Positions 13,017 to 24,914 are shown, counted from the stretch's first letter. The stretch: DNA of 64,000 nt from Euphorbia lathyris (GCF_963576675.1 NC_088919.1:43546501-43610500); one strand, 5' to 3'. Program-made: numbers and translations. Notes: generated by a model not told the origin, from the letters alone.

Positions 13017-13249
13017 AGGCCATATAGGGCCGTAATCGAGTCGAGCCGAGCCAAGCTTTGACCTACTCAAGTTCGGCTTGCTATAAAATTAACGAGCTCG
13101 AGCTCGAGCCGAACTTTGGCTTGCTCAACAAGTTCGAGCCAATAAATCGTACTCACGAGCGATTCGTTTACAAATCGAGCAAAGCTTTTATGGAGCCGAC
13201 CACCGAACCGCTCATGAGCGCTCGGCTCATTTACAGCCCTAAGGCCATA
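13017..13249. mobile_element. hAT-type MITE with 8-bp TSD
   Basis: A 217-bp element (13025-13241) starts TAGGGCCGTAATCGAG and ends CTCATTTACAGCCCTA, an imperfect inverted pair. The flanks are identical 8-bp repeats AGGCCATA (13017-13024 and 13242-13249). The interior is dense in GAGCTCGAGC-like palindromes. The 8-bp TSD and short TIR identify a non-autonomous hAT element. The 64-codon frame inside it is not a gene. Confidence 0.85.
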
Positions 13250-14391
13250 TAGGCCAGCGTACCCGGGCCTAGGCCTAGGCCCGCCCTGGATTCAAAACAT
13301 CTTAAAATATAAATTTAATGAATTTAGAATTAATGGTGAATTACCAAATTCATTTAATCATTCAACAAAGTACAACTCAACACTGCTGATAAAAAAAAAT
13401 TATATTCTCTCCTCTTCTTCCCCCTAGTTTTTCATTCCTTCTCTAACTGTGGTAAACTTCATCGCAAGTATTGTTGTAAAAAGAAGCTGGAATTCTCCCA
13501 ATGCCTTTCTTGTCTTGTTTATGAAGCGTTTTTTTTTTCTTGCGTAGAAATTATTGAAAAAATATATTCATCTTCATCTGATGATATGTAGAAAGTCAAT
13601 GATTTATTTGATTAATCAAATGCCTCACAAAGAGCTTATGGCAGTAGAAGATCTTTTTAGTTGTATCGCGATAGGTCTAGGACTTTCCTATCAATCGTTT
13701 TTTCGAGTTTTGGAAATGCATCTTGAATCGTGGGAATTGCCTGGTGACTCCCACTAGCCAAGGATTGTTTTTTTGTTTCTCCGAGGCAAGCTAACAGTTC
13801 GGGTCATGTTTAGTTTAAAAGAATGTGTAAAGAAAATAACGATAAAATAGAAATTATTACTAATCCAAATAATTATCGTTATCTATGATATTCTATTCTT
13901 AGTTAGGTAAAAAATACTCATCTGATTAATTTTGCTTGGTACAACAAGAGATTGTCTCTTTTTCACCAATTTCGATTGGTAAGTGATTTTGGTATAAAAA
14001 TGAATATGGATCCAATATAGTCACAGAATAAAAGATTAAACAATGGACTAAATTTGTGTAGATATGATATGTAGGTATGTAATTTATGTCATGTCAGAAT
14101 CACGTTTATTCCTAGATACAATTGAAATTGTTAGAGTCAAAACATTGAATCCAAATTTGTTGTTTAGCTTTTGAATGTGATTCAACATATTCCCACGTGA
14201 AATTGATAATAATAAAAGTGTCAAGCTCGCTAAAAGGCACAAACTACTGCTGATTATGGGCAAGCAATTGACTCTATACCAGTTTGGTATGAAAAGTTTG
14301 CAATAAATTAGGTGCCAACCTTCCTTTCTTGCTCTCAAATTAGAATGGCACCATTCTCTAAATTCATTAGTCATTTAGGCATTTAATGACA
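13250..14391. other. Intergenic sequence, no gene identified
   Basis: Nothing supportable beyond short chance frames of 67 and 96 codons at 13554 and 14084. Confidence 0.4.
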
Positions 14392-14396
14392 GCTAT

Positions 14397-14659
14397 TGTT
14401 GATGTTGCGGAATGTTTGTGTAGAGAGAGAGATTTCGGTGAGGTAGAGAGAGATATAGTGATTGTAATTTCCCTTAATTAGGGTTTCATTAATGATTCGT
14501 ATATATATTACAGGAGTTGTAACCCTAATATACTTCTGTTGATAGTAAGTATAATTCTATCACACTACTAGAATATTAATACAAGTATAATTCTGTTAGT
14601 ATAGAGATAATTTTCCTAAAGATAATGTGTAGAGATAATACATAATATTATCTCTAACA
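14397..14659 (-). repeat. 3' LTR of the copia element
   Basis: 263 bp, read on the minus strand from TGTTAGAGAT to ATCAACA. It is near-identical to 37139-37413 and is adjacent to the PPT at 14660-14672. A shorter GA run than in the other LTR explains most of the 12-bp length difference. Confidence 0.95.
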
Positions 14660-14672
14660 CCCCCCTCAAGCC
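14660..14672 (-). other. Polypurine tract of the copia element
   Basis: On the minus strand GGCTTGAGGGGGG lies immediately before the 3' LTR start TGTTAGAG. This is the plus-strand priming site expected at this exact position. Confidence 0.85.
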
Positions 14673-15061
14673 GATGCCTATCTTGAACCAGTAGGCGAGA
14701 GCGAAGCATAGTGAAGCGAGCACTAGGAAGCGGCTTGGTGAGAATATCAGCAACCTGATCATCTGTAGGAATAAAACGTACACTGAGAAACCCATTGGTG
14801 ACTTGTTCGCGTACAAAGTGATAATCAAGTTCAATGTGTTTCGTTCGAGCATGAAACACTGGATTGGACGTGAGATATATTGCACCAACATTGTCACACC
14901 ATAGTTGAACCGGTTTGGGTATCGGGACACCTAAGTCCGAGAGAAGTGATCGCAGCCAAAGAAGTTCAGCCGTGGCATTGGCAACAACTTTGTATTCACT
15001 TTCCGTAGAAGAACGTGCAATAGTCGATTGTTTGCGTGCTTGCCATGAGATAATGCTCTTT

Positions 15062-15066
15062 CCAAG
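15062..15066. repeat. Target-site duplication CCAAG, left copy
   Basis: CCAAG directly precedes the 5' LTR and is repeated at 32582-32586 directly after the 3' LTR. Within the copia RNase H the codons on both sides are continuous across this 5-mer, which confirms the insertion point. Confidence 0.95.
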
Positions 15067-15485
15067 TGTAGACACCGAGTCGGAGGACCTATGACGAAAA
15101 CCTGAAACAAGACGGTCGAAGCGATTGATTCCGGAAGTTTTGAAAAATATATAAAGAATAATAAGCTGAGGAAAATTAACGGCACGGCGCGGGCACACAA
15201 CGGCATCCCGCACGCGGACGACGATGGTCGAACGCCCGCTTGACGGCTCGAGACGTGCGCGCGGCGTCCGTCGGACGCACCGCGAGTGGCACGCTCTTGA
15301 CGCCCGAGCAATGCCTGGGACCATTGGCGGTGCGCGCCCTCGTGGGCCGTTGAGCACACGTGCCTGGCAGCGCGAGGCGCGCGTTCGGCGGCCGCGACGT
15401 GGGAGCGTCTAGCTGCGCGGAACGCGCGCTCGGCGGCCACGGAGTGCACGCATCCGACGGCGCGGGGCACGCCCCGAGGGTCGCC

Positions 15486-15652
15486 GGGCGGGCACCCAAC
15501 CACGTCGGGCGAACGCCCAACGCGTCGGGCGGACGCCCGACGAGGGTTGGGCGCGGGCGCCCAACCTCGCGTTGGGCGATCGCCCAACATTGTTGGGCGG
15601 CCGCCCAACCACAATGGGCGACGCCCAATTTTTTTTGGGCGTCGCCCATTGT
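15486..15652. repeat. Array of GC-rich palindromes in U3 (5' LTR)
   Basis: About eight units of roughly 20 bp, each built on GGGCGNNCGCCC. Perfect 16-bp palindromes include TTGGGCGATCGCCCAA and TTGGGCGGCCGCCCAA. The last two units are also complementary to each other across a T-run. The array ends about 20 bp before the TATA box, so it may be promoter architecture. Confidence 0.85.
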
Positions 15653-15669
15653 TCCGGGATCCGTTTCCC

Positions 15670-15677
15670 TATATAAG
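15670..15677 (+). promoter_or_regulatory. TATA box of the 5' LTR
   Basis: TATATAAG follows the palindrome array and precedes GGGCACGGATCCC. Its place in the LTR and its conservation in the 3' LTR (30199-30206) make it the likely core promoter marking the U3/R boundary about 30 bp downstream. Confidence 0.7.
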
Positions 15678-16362
15678 GGCACGGATCCCAAGGTGAAAAG
15701 GGGCTTTTTTTGGGGGGGAAAAACTTTCTCACTCTAAACATTTTTAGAGAGAGAGAGAGTGGATTTTTTTGAGAAAAATATTTTTTTTTCTCAAAAATTC
15801 CAAATTTCCTAAGTTCAATTTTTACTAAATTTTTATTAAAATCGGGAGCTCGCGGTTCGTGGAATCAATCGGCTTCGACTGTCATATACCGAATCAAAGG
15901 TATTATCCGAGGACTAGACTCTTTATTTTATTTAATTTATTTCACTCCTTCTATTTATTTTTTTTATGCTATAGTTTTTATTCCTTTAGTCATTTATTTA
16001 TTTTGTCACGTTTTATTTAGTTAGCGTATTTATTTAATTTTCGTTTCGTGTTAAATAAAATTCGGTTTTGTTTTAAAATAAAAACCTCGTTTTGGATATC
16101 CCAATACGAACCGTGATCCGATAAAAAGGTAGTTCGGGTATCGAAAATGTTGTAATTATAAGTTTTTTTTATTTAAAAGAGGTTTCCAAATAACGTTTTA
16201 AAATAAAAACATCGTTTTAGGAACTTCCGTTTTCGACTATGATCCATCTTTGGTAGTTCGGAAGTCCAAAACGATTGAATTAGATTTAATTTAATGCTTT
16301 TGAACAAATCTGGAAAATGTTGGAATGCTGCTGTAATTTGCCAATTCTGTCTCTAAAGGCTG

Positions 16363-16389
16363 TTTACCGACGGATTTTCCGTCGGTAAA
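16363..16389. other. Perfect 11-bp stem hairpin in the 5' LTR
   Basis: Arms TTTACCGACGG and CCGTCGGTAAA are exact inverse complements around ATTTT. An identical copy is in the 3' LTR at 30890-30916. Confidence 0.9.
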
Positions 16390-17227
16390 TCTGCCAAAAT
16401 GTAAAAAATGCCATTTCGGTCCCCTTTTCTTAACTTTTAGACTTTTAATCCTTAGTATATATATATATATATATATATATAATTATGTAATATATGATTT
16501 TCAAATTGTTTTAGAATTTTAACATATATAATTATTTTAGAAGAGTGGTGTTCCATTTTATTTTTTATAAATGTATGTATTATTTTCCCTTTTTTTATCA
16601 TTATTTATTTAAGTCACATTAAAATCTATTTTAAATGTTATTTACTTGGTATTTTGTGAGACAATTAGTAGATATTAGGGAATAAACATATAGTCTTTTT
16701 GACATTAAGATTATATTAGTTATGTATATATATATATAGTTTTGGAGTATATTTGGGTTATGTTAATTATTGACAAATAGAGTTATTTTGAGTGATAAAT
16801 GCTATTTTCTTATTTATGAATTTCATCTACTATTTTCATATATTTAAAGTATAAATATATTATTTTCATTACTCTTTCTTATATATGTATTGGATAGTAT
16901 ACTTTCTTTTACTCTTATTTTATGTCTTTTGGGCTAAAATGTGTAAATATATATCTATATTATTTTCTTTATCTCTTTTGGCCATTTATGAGTCCATGTT
17001 TCAAATGGGCTTCACTTGGAAAAATTAATTTTCGGGCCTAAATGTGTTTATTGATGTAATTATAATAGTTAGAGAGTCCATTAAATAAGTGGGGAAAATA
17101 AGTCACAAAAAGAGAGTTTTCAATTAAATTATTTAAGCTAATGAGCTTTCTTAGATCTCTAATGTAGATAAATAGAGTCATTTTGGTTGATATTTCAAAT
17201 CGTCTTCAAAACACCACGTTTTAAAAC

Positions 17228-17485
17228 CTTAGTCCGTTCCAACGACGGATTAAGCGAACATTGTAATCAAAATCGTTTTTTTTGTTAATAATGGAGATTT
17301 TGAATCGCTTTCTTAATGAATTTGTACAAAATAAAATCGACTTGTATGTTTAACCACGTTTTCTTATTAAAAGGCTTTTACTTTAACGTTTTCAATTACT
17401 CGAGTCGTTCCAACGGCGATTCGAGTAAGCTTCATCAAACGGGGTTTTAAAACGCACCTAAATCGTTCCAACGGCGATTAAAGTG
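17228..17485 (+). other. Three hairpins with a shared TTCCAACG loop (5' LTR, U5 side)
   Basis: Stem-loops at 17228-17254, 17398-17426 and 17455-17485 share the central TCGTTCCAACGGCGA (first one variant) but have different stems. Stem arms are CTTAGTCCGT with ACGGATTAAG, ACTCGAGTCG with CGATTCGAGT, and a third with 9 of 11 pairs. If transcribed, G-U pairs fill the mismatched positions of the first two. Counterparts in the 3' LTR are near 31757-32014. Confidence 0.75.
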
Positions 17486-18054
17486 CGAACCATGTAATAA
17501 ACATCGTTTTGGGGAAATAAGTTAATGTAGAATAGACACACAATATAACATTTAAATACGGTTGTAAATAAATCACTTCTTTCTTCCCCCTCTCTGTGTA
17601 TGTATAAACATAAATGGGTGATTCTTTACTGATGTGGCTTTTCAATATCATATGCTCAAAATAGTTTCCAAAAAGAGAAAGAAAAGGGTTTCAAATGAAT
17701 TTTAAACTTAAAGAAGTATACGATTAGTCCGTTATCGCCTCACATGCTGAGTAGGAGGCCGGTGGTTCATAACCGGGCGATATCGGGGTGCCTAGTAGCC
17801 TTTCTCCGGAAAGGAGCTAGCCTTCTCGGCTCGTACCTAAGTTTCTCGAATCCACACCGGTCTCCCGTAAGGGATCGGTGTTCATTTTCCCATTCGTGGG
17901 TGTCGACTCTTCCATATCTCCGAGCTCCGATCCTGCCGAGCAGCTTGATTCCACGATTGGTTGCTTTCGGCGCTAATCACCGCTTACGTCGCCATGAGGT
18001 TGTCCACCCCCCGGTCCGCTCGGGAGATTAGGCCGCGGCACCTCGTCTAATAAG

Positions 18055-18074
18055 TGGCGACTCTGCTGGGGAAG
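18055..18074 (+). other. Primer-binding site, tRNA-Arg type
   Basis: TGGCGACTCTGCTGGGGAAG lies two bases after the 5' LTR. It matches the 3' end of the tRNA-Arg used by Ogre/Tat elements, and is nearly the same as the relic PBS at 53911-53930. Confidence 0.88.
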
Positions 18075-20139
18075 CGAGAAATTTGATTCCGGAAGGCATG
18101 CACTAAGCCCTTAACGGGGACGGATCGTTTTACTTCTTTTCGTATGCATACATGTGCATTATTGCAAACCCTTTGGGTAATTTCCGCGAAACCTCTAGCG
18201 AGAGTCCATTCGTCGCTCGAAAGAGGATAGCGTAAGTTCCCCCTTACAGTAAGGCGCCAGAGGGTCCCCATCCATTCGTTAGGGGCGAATCTGTGCGGTC
18301 CTGTGAGGTCCCGCGGTCAGCCGTGTCAGCATATAGTAGCCTTAGAAGTTTCCATAGGATTACCCGTTACTATTTTTGATGTGATAAATGAATCAGTTCG
18401 TGTTTTCAAACCGCCATGATACGTGTCTAAATCCTAAAATATGTAAAGAAAATGAGACGATGCGTTAATATATGCTCATGAATCGACATACTAATTACCC
18501 CAAAACATTAAAACGATTTGAACTAAAGACGACTTAGTCATCTCGTATGAATGAACATGTGCGACCCGCCTTGTCCCTTTCGGTGTCCCGACGAAGGCAC
18601 ATGTTTCAAGAAATGCGTTATGATGTAAGCACGTATTAGTATGAATCGGTTTGTTGTTGAGGATAATTACATGTCGATACAAAAGACTATATTAACGGTA
18701 GCCGTTATTCACATTCTTTAAATAAATTGGGATAAAACGAAATCATGACGAAACGAAAACAAAGAACATTTCTGTCTCGAATGACCCTGTCGTAACGTGA
18801 AAAGTTTCGCACAAGTAGCCCGTCCCTTCTGAATAAAAGACGAGCTTTTACGTTACGCCTCGAGTTGTTCTTAAGAGAAATGGATGTATCCGCAAAGGTG
18901 ACTAAGAAAATAAAAGAAAAGGAAAAAATGAACTAAACGACCAAAAATCATTCCGAGTCTACGATATATGTCAATCCTAAGGGTAGTTAAAGAAAATAAA
19001 CCAATGCCGTTGAATACGTGTCTCGAACGATTATATACCCCGTTTGAAATCTCGAAACCGAATTAAGCCAAACCATATAGTTGCGCCATATGGACGAGAC
19101 TGCGGGTTTTGGCTAACGACTCGATCATTTCGACCGTTGCCAAAACTGCAAGAAATATGGCCCGATATACAGGTTTGCTTAAACTCGCGCTTAAAGGAAA
19201 GAAAACGGTGATATCCTCGCTTCGAATAAACGCGCGATTCAACGAAATGTTGATTTTCTATAACCATGCTAAGATGATATATCCCGTGGATTAGAAGAAC
19301 AACGAATTGTTGCTAGCCGAAAGATTACCGTACGCTCAAAATAAGACTCGCCGTCTTTCCACGTAGCTAAAATGAGCAAACAGATCCTCGACGCTAAGAA
19401 CAAACGCGTTACGCGATGAGTCCGTTCCCTAAAATAAAATCCAAAAGTGATTTCATCACTAAATAAACACGTGGCTGTGTCTCTCGAGAGATCCAAAAGA
19501 TCCTGTTGTAATCCAAAAATCGAGGCACGAACCCACGTGAATAAAAGGGAACGAGTCATTGTCAATAACAAACGATTGGACTAAAAGAATAACTCGTATC
19601 ACGTCTAAAAATCGAGATGCGCTCGAAGGGAGTCAAAACCCGAACTAATGTGTCTCGCGAAAGGACAAAAGACAAGTTATTCCGAAGGAACAATCTCACT
19701 TGGTCGATATCTTAGTCACTGGATGTTGATACGTTAAAATGAACTTTATTGTCTGATGGATGATTTACGTTTTCCTCAATAATCGACGGCATCACGCGTC
19801 CTCTGGACCATGATGTGAGCCCATACCAAAATCCTAGGAAAGAGACTTGGACCAATGAGTGTGTGGAGGAATAAGGATGGAAGAGAGATGATGTGATAAT
19901 TGTGATTGATATCTAACATTTTCTTTCTCTTGTTGCGATCTGATTACGTGTTATGTACGATTTTCGCTAACTAGTTTGTTTGTATAGATTTATATCTTGT
20001 TGTACATCAGTCGAGTCAGATTTAAGTTATAACGCATTCTACGCTTAACGAATCATTGCAGTCATACCATATAGAGCGCTGCATGCTAACCAAATTGCGT
20101 GCAGCCATTCTAGGTTTCATAGACTTAGGACGTATTTAT
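18075..20139 (+). other. Non-coding leader of the Ogre/Tat-like element
   Basis: Two kilobases without a long ORF on the sense strand. Ogre elements carry an extra ORF upstream of gag, and this is where it would be, but no protein domain is recognisable. CG dinucleotides are frequent and short antisense frames (63-100 codons) have no features. Confidence 0.5.
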
Positions 20140-23100
20140 TAGGAATGTGAGAAAGAGTCGACCCCAGCGTCGCGTGTCATTCTGGAGGCATACTAGTTAT
20201 GTCGTGACGTATCCCATACGTCTTTGCCTTGTCATACCTAGGCGTTGGGATGCATCCTATGCGTCATTGGCACGTCTCGTACACCTTCACCATGTCGTTT
20301 GTATGCTAGCTAGGAGACATGTCCATTATGTTGTCACGTATCCTATCCGTCTTCGCCTTAGCATATTGTATGTATGGTAGCTTACCTCGTACATTTCTCT
20401 CGTATCCCAGGCACTAGTCAGAAGGTACAACCCTTATATCATGGCATATCCCATACGCCTTTGTTTTGGCATACCTCGTATGTCACGACACCTCCAATAT
20501 GTCCTTACCCTGTCAAGAGGCGTACTGTTCTCTCGTGACGTATCCCCTATGTCCTTGTTGTGTCGTGTCATCACGCATCCACCCGTCAAGAGTCCCACCT
20601 GTCATGTGGTGACGTATTCCTTGCATCTTTACTTTGTCATACCCCTGAGGATGTAATGCACCCCCATACAGTTTCCATTAATCATTCAGACACCGATCAA
20701 GGGGCGTACCCATTATGCTATGACGTATACCACATGTCCCTTCCCTGTTGTGCCTCATATATTATGATCCATTCCTTGTGTCTCTACCACGTCATTACAC
20801 ACTGGTCAAAAGGGGTACTATGTGTGTCATAACGCATCCTGTACATCTTCACCTCATTCCTTGCATCAAGCGAGGGGCATGAGTTGCATGCCTCGTATTT
20901 CATGGCATATCAGGTGCTTATTCACCATGTTATATACGTTAGACAAAAGGCATACCATTTGGGCTGTGGCGTAGCCCAGACATCCTTACCCCGTCCCACC
21001 TTCCATATCGTGGAGTGTCCTATGCGTCTTCATCACGTCAACTATACACTAGTCAGGACGTGTACTCGATGCGCCCCCTATGCATTGTGTACATCCGGGA
21101 ATTGTCAAGGTCGTACATCGTGATAGGCCGTATATGCGCCTTCCATATCAAGTACACTAGTGTAGAGCCATACCCCGTATGTCATAACCTGAGCTCCACG
21201 CCTCGATAGGTGCCTAATGAAAGACATACCCCGTATGTCATGATGAATCTCGCACGTCTTTACCAGGTCTTGCATATCCGTCAAGTGGTCTACCTCTAGA
21301 CCCCGAGGTGTTCTCTACGTCTTCGCCAGGTTATACTTTGCGTGGGATGGGTCGGACATATCTTTATCGTCCCGTTCATACCATTAGGGGGTATACCGCC
21401 TGCATCGTGACCTGCCACACGCACCTTCGCCATCGTGTTTAAGTCATCCGGAGACATATCCCATATGTCGTGACGTACTCCGCCTCCCTCTGTCATGGTT
21501 AACAATACCAAGCTACTTGGTGATCGTACCTTGTTGTCCTAACATTCACATCGTGGGTAAAATTCCGTTCACTTCCCGCATGGTCGACTCGAGACATATT
21601 ATGTGTGTCGCCACATCACTTACAACTTATCGATAGTTCAAAAAAAAAGAAACATTGTCATGGCATCGGTTCCCCCCGAGACTCGAATTAACCATTCGTC
21701 ACATGTCTCACACACGTCCTACTTATGTCTCAAGACATACCATGTATGTCGCTATGCCTTAGCCAACACATCTCAAGATTATGACTGGTACCTTGATCTC
21801 AAATAGAACCATAATCTCATGGGTCATCGTCACCTCCCTTTCGTATCTCAAAACATACCCACGAATGTCGCCACGCTATACATAATGCCTAAGTGATTCC
21901 AAATATATGTTGTTGTATTATTCATGCCCCTCACCTCGTAGGTTGCCATCATGACCTTCGCACACTAAGGCATGCCACGCGTGTCGGTGCGCCGTGCACC
22001 TATACTCCAAAGTTACGTGGTCGTAAGATAAAAACCTTAGGGTCGAGTGAACTATTTCACATGAATCTCGTTTACCTGTCATCATTCGCATCTGGGGAGG
22101 TAGTCCATACGTAGCACCTCCGTATTTCCAAAATTATGGGCAATACCCTAAGCTTCGAAACGAACCCTTGACTGGTATATTGTCCATGCTTCCCATTTGT
22201 ACCTTTAGGTGCGCCATGTGGGTCATCATAGTGTCCCCTCGTATTTACACCGTCCCACTGTCCGGACCCCAGGTTCGCATTAACCCTCTGACGCACGCTT
22301 CACACGAAGTCATGGTGTTACATCCGCGTTTTAACTGGCACCTTATATGGCACCTCGTCACATCTAATAAATCCATGCGTCATTGCACTAAACTCTTAGC
22401 TAGTAGGTCATCCTCATGCCCCCATTGGTACTCTCGACCGTACTTTGTATATCGACACGTCATTGTACTAAGGTAACCCGCGCATCCTTGGCCTCCTTGA
22501 GACACACTGTCGCATCTTCAAAAATGGGCAAATCGATATGAGACATACCAGGTGTGTCATCATATATCGTAACACATCAGTATTCCAAACATGTGACACT
22601 AGTCCTTCGAACACGTATCAGCTTTCGGTGCGTATCCCTTATGTCACCACTTGCGCTTTAGTTATACGTTGGGCCTTGTCAAAATGTGCCCCACATGTCG
22701 CCTTGTCAATATTTGTAGCCCACGAGTATGTCATTAGGCTATCCAATTCTGGACCGACCTTTGACGCGCGTTCCGTAGGTCATCCCTCGCACCTTACTCA
22801 CATGTCGAAAACTGAGTCGTTTATACCATCCAGTCAGGGTTAAGCTTGTGGCACACACCCACATACGCGGTTCCGTACGTCTTGTTCGCATGTCAAATGT
22901 CGAGTCACTCATGTCATTGAGTTCCAGTCGAATCTGGGGCAAGTTCATATATGTCATCACGTGCATCTTGCTTACACCCCCAATGTCGAGTCATTTGTAT
23001 CGACAAGTTCAAGTTGAACTTTTAGCCCGTACCTGTCATATAGAGTGATTCATGTCATCGAGTCCAAGTCACACCCTTAGGCACGTACCCTATGGGATAT

Positions 23101-24914
23101 CTCGGGCATCCCGCCCATACCTTGACACACTGAGTCGTTCATGTCATGAGGTTCCTATCAAACTCTTGATGTACGCCCTGTAAATTGTCACTCATATCTA
23201 GAGTACGTCTCAAACATCGGTTTGTTTCTATTGTCAAATCCTCGACACGCTCTCCCTACATCATTGGTACCGCTGTCCATGCGCCCCCAAACTCCGAATT
23301 GCCTTATTCACGAGTCTGAGACATATGCCCTATGTGTCGCTATTTGAGTCTCACTCGTATCAGTAGTATCGAGTTGTTCATACCGCGGCTAAGTCCAAAA
23401 TTTGGCACTTACCTCGAAGGTCTTGGTTCGCGTCCTCGTTGCTCCTCGAGTTGTTCATAGTAATAGGTTCCCGTCGAACTATGGATGTCCACCCTGTGTG
23501 TCATCGTTGGTATCTCAACTATCAATGATGGACCGAATACGTCAGACATATCCGCGTAAGATCTTTAGTGATTCTCATAAAACATATCTTCGTTGGGTTT
23601 GCGCTATGAAACAAATTGACCTTCGACACGTACCAGGTAAGTCTTCATTTCCGTCTCATTGATACCTCGATCGGATTAGGACACCTCTCATTCTACCGGA
23701 CGCACTGATGTCCGCAAATCCATCGAGGTATTTGGGTCCCTAGCTTAAGTTAATCCTTGAACCACACCCTGCGTGTCGGTATAGTGTCGAGCTTACACCT
23801 CCAATGTTGTTAGAATGTACCTCTCGAGTCATCTTTGTGCTTCATCTATACCCAAAGTTGGTCAGATAATACGTGTGTCATATGCGTACCCTATTCGTGT
23901 CTCGTACCTAGCATGTTGGATTTCCCCCACAATGGTCGAAATCCCAAAATCAAGCCATCCCATCGTTCGTGAGTTACGTATAAGTCAATCGTGGGGGCAC
24001 ATCAAGTGGGACTCCCATCATGCCTTTTGGCTACCTCTAAGGCATACCACGTACGTCATCGTATTTCCTGAACGCACCACGTTTCAAACCACTATGTCAA
24101 GATGCTAGTGAGCCAAGTAGGAGTTAATAATTGGCACGTACCTCATACGTTGACATATGCATCCTATTCGTACCTCGAGTGTCGGGAATTCCGTGTTCGT
24201 TATCCCGTCAGATAATACCCATCATCGTAATAGTTGCTTTCCAGGAGAAGCTGACGATTGGCGCACATGACATATGTCACTCGAGTCTCCCCTATGCCTT
24301 AACCTATTTAGGGCATGTCCCGTGCATCACCACTTTCTGCATAACACGCCAAGGTTCCGTTGGTACGCCTATGTATTCGTGTCTTGGGTTTAAACTAACC
24401 ATTGACCCACACCCCATATGCGGTGGTCTCGTCCCGCTTGCTTCTAGTTTAGGACACATCCTCTATGTCGACCTGTTTCAGGAAACTTGTGTTTCCCAGA
24501 AAGACGGTTCCCTGTTATCAGTATCAATACCAAGTAAACTATGGACAAGTGCCCCGCATGTCTCCGTCACGGTCTGTTTGAGTCTCGGACATACCATGAG
24601 CATCATATCAGTCCATGTAACACCGCGTATCTTCGAAGTACGTCATTACTACCAAGGATAGCAATCCCTCACATACACCTCAGGCATGATCGCTTAGGTT
24701 GTTCTTTTTAGATCGTGAGTCGTATCGATGTACCAAATATGCCATTCCCACCACTCATATCGCTACCCCTCCAATATATCTACACGTCACGGATATCATC
24801 GGGGTACACTCTCATTTACCTAGTGTCATAGGGGATTTTACGTATCATGAGGGTCGTCTCAATCTCACAAGTGTCAGTCGTGTCGAGCGTCATTCAACAT
24901 TGTACATCTTGTAA
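20140..24914 (+). repeat. Degenerate repeat field, 4.7 kb, pyrimidine-biased
   Basis: The sequence is a patchwork of diverged copies of a 'GTCATGACGTATCCCATACG' like core followed by 'TCTTTGCCTTGTC' like pyrimidine runs, at irregular spacing of about 50-130 bp. From about 22800 to 23520 a second form dominates, with 'GAGTCGTTCATGTCAT' like cores about 88-90 bp apart. The plus strand is C/T-rich and poor in stop codons, which gives many overlapping chance frames (longest 176 codons at 24131-24661) with no recognisable domain. It is best read as an old tandem array inside the element. Confidence 0.6.

Larger units (their letters stand above)
14596..15066 (-). pseudogene. Copia RNase H, distal half (after the insertion)
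   Basis: This is the continuation of the copia polyprotein on the far side of the nested element. The frame enters at the TSD CCAAG (15062-15066) and encodes 'SWQARKQSTIARSSTESEYK', then 'WCDNVGAIYLTSNPVFHART' and 'DQVADILTKPL', the active-site and tail blocks of copia RNase H. The open frame runs on through the PPT and 64 bp into the 3' LTR before a stop at 14596. Upstream of 15067 the frame continues into the LTR of the inserted element and is meaningless there. The proximal half is at 32587-32832. Confidence 0.9.
15067..18052 (+). repeat. 5' LTR of the Ogre/Tat-like element
   Basis: Begins TGTAGACACC and ends TA at 18051-18052, where the 3' LTR has the canonical CA. Contents in order: a GC-rich block with palindromes (15486-15652), a TATA box, A/T-rich sequence, an 11-bp perfect hairpin (16363-16389), an AT microsatellite (about 16458-16481), three related hairpins (17228-17485) and a GC-rich 3' end. 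Near 15131-15179 an AT-rich filler of about 49 bp replaces about 16 bp present in the 3' LTR. Open frames inside the GC-rich block are on both strands and are not genes. Confidence 0.93.

Noticed and set aside
13058..13252. 64-codon frame
   Set aside because: Lies entirely inside the hAT MITE and its right TSD.
15176..15741. GC-rich frames of 110-227 codons in the 5' LTR, and their twins at 29566-30331
   Set aside because: They overlap on both strands, are Ala/Arg/Pro-rich, and fall in the palindrome-bearing U3 region.
24131..24661. 176-codon frame in the repeat field
   Set aside because: Lies in stop-poor, pyrimidine-biased repeats along with many similar frames; no domain.
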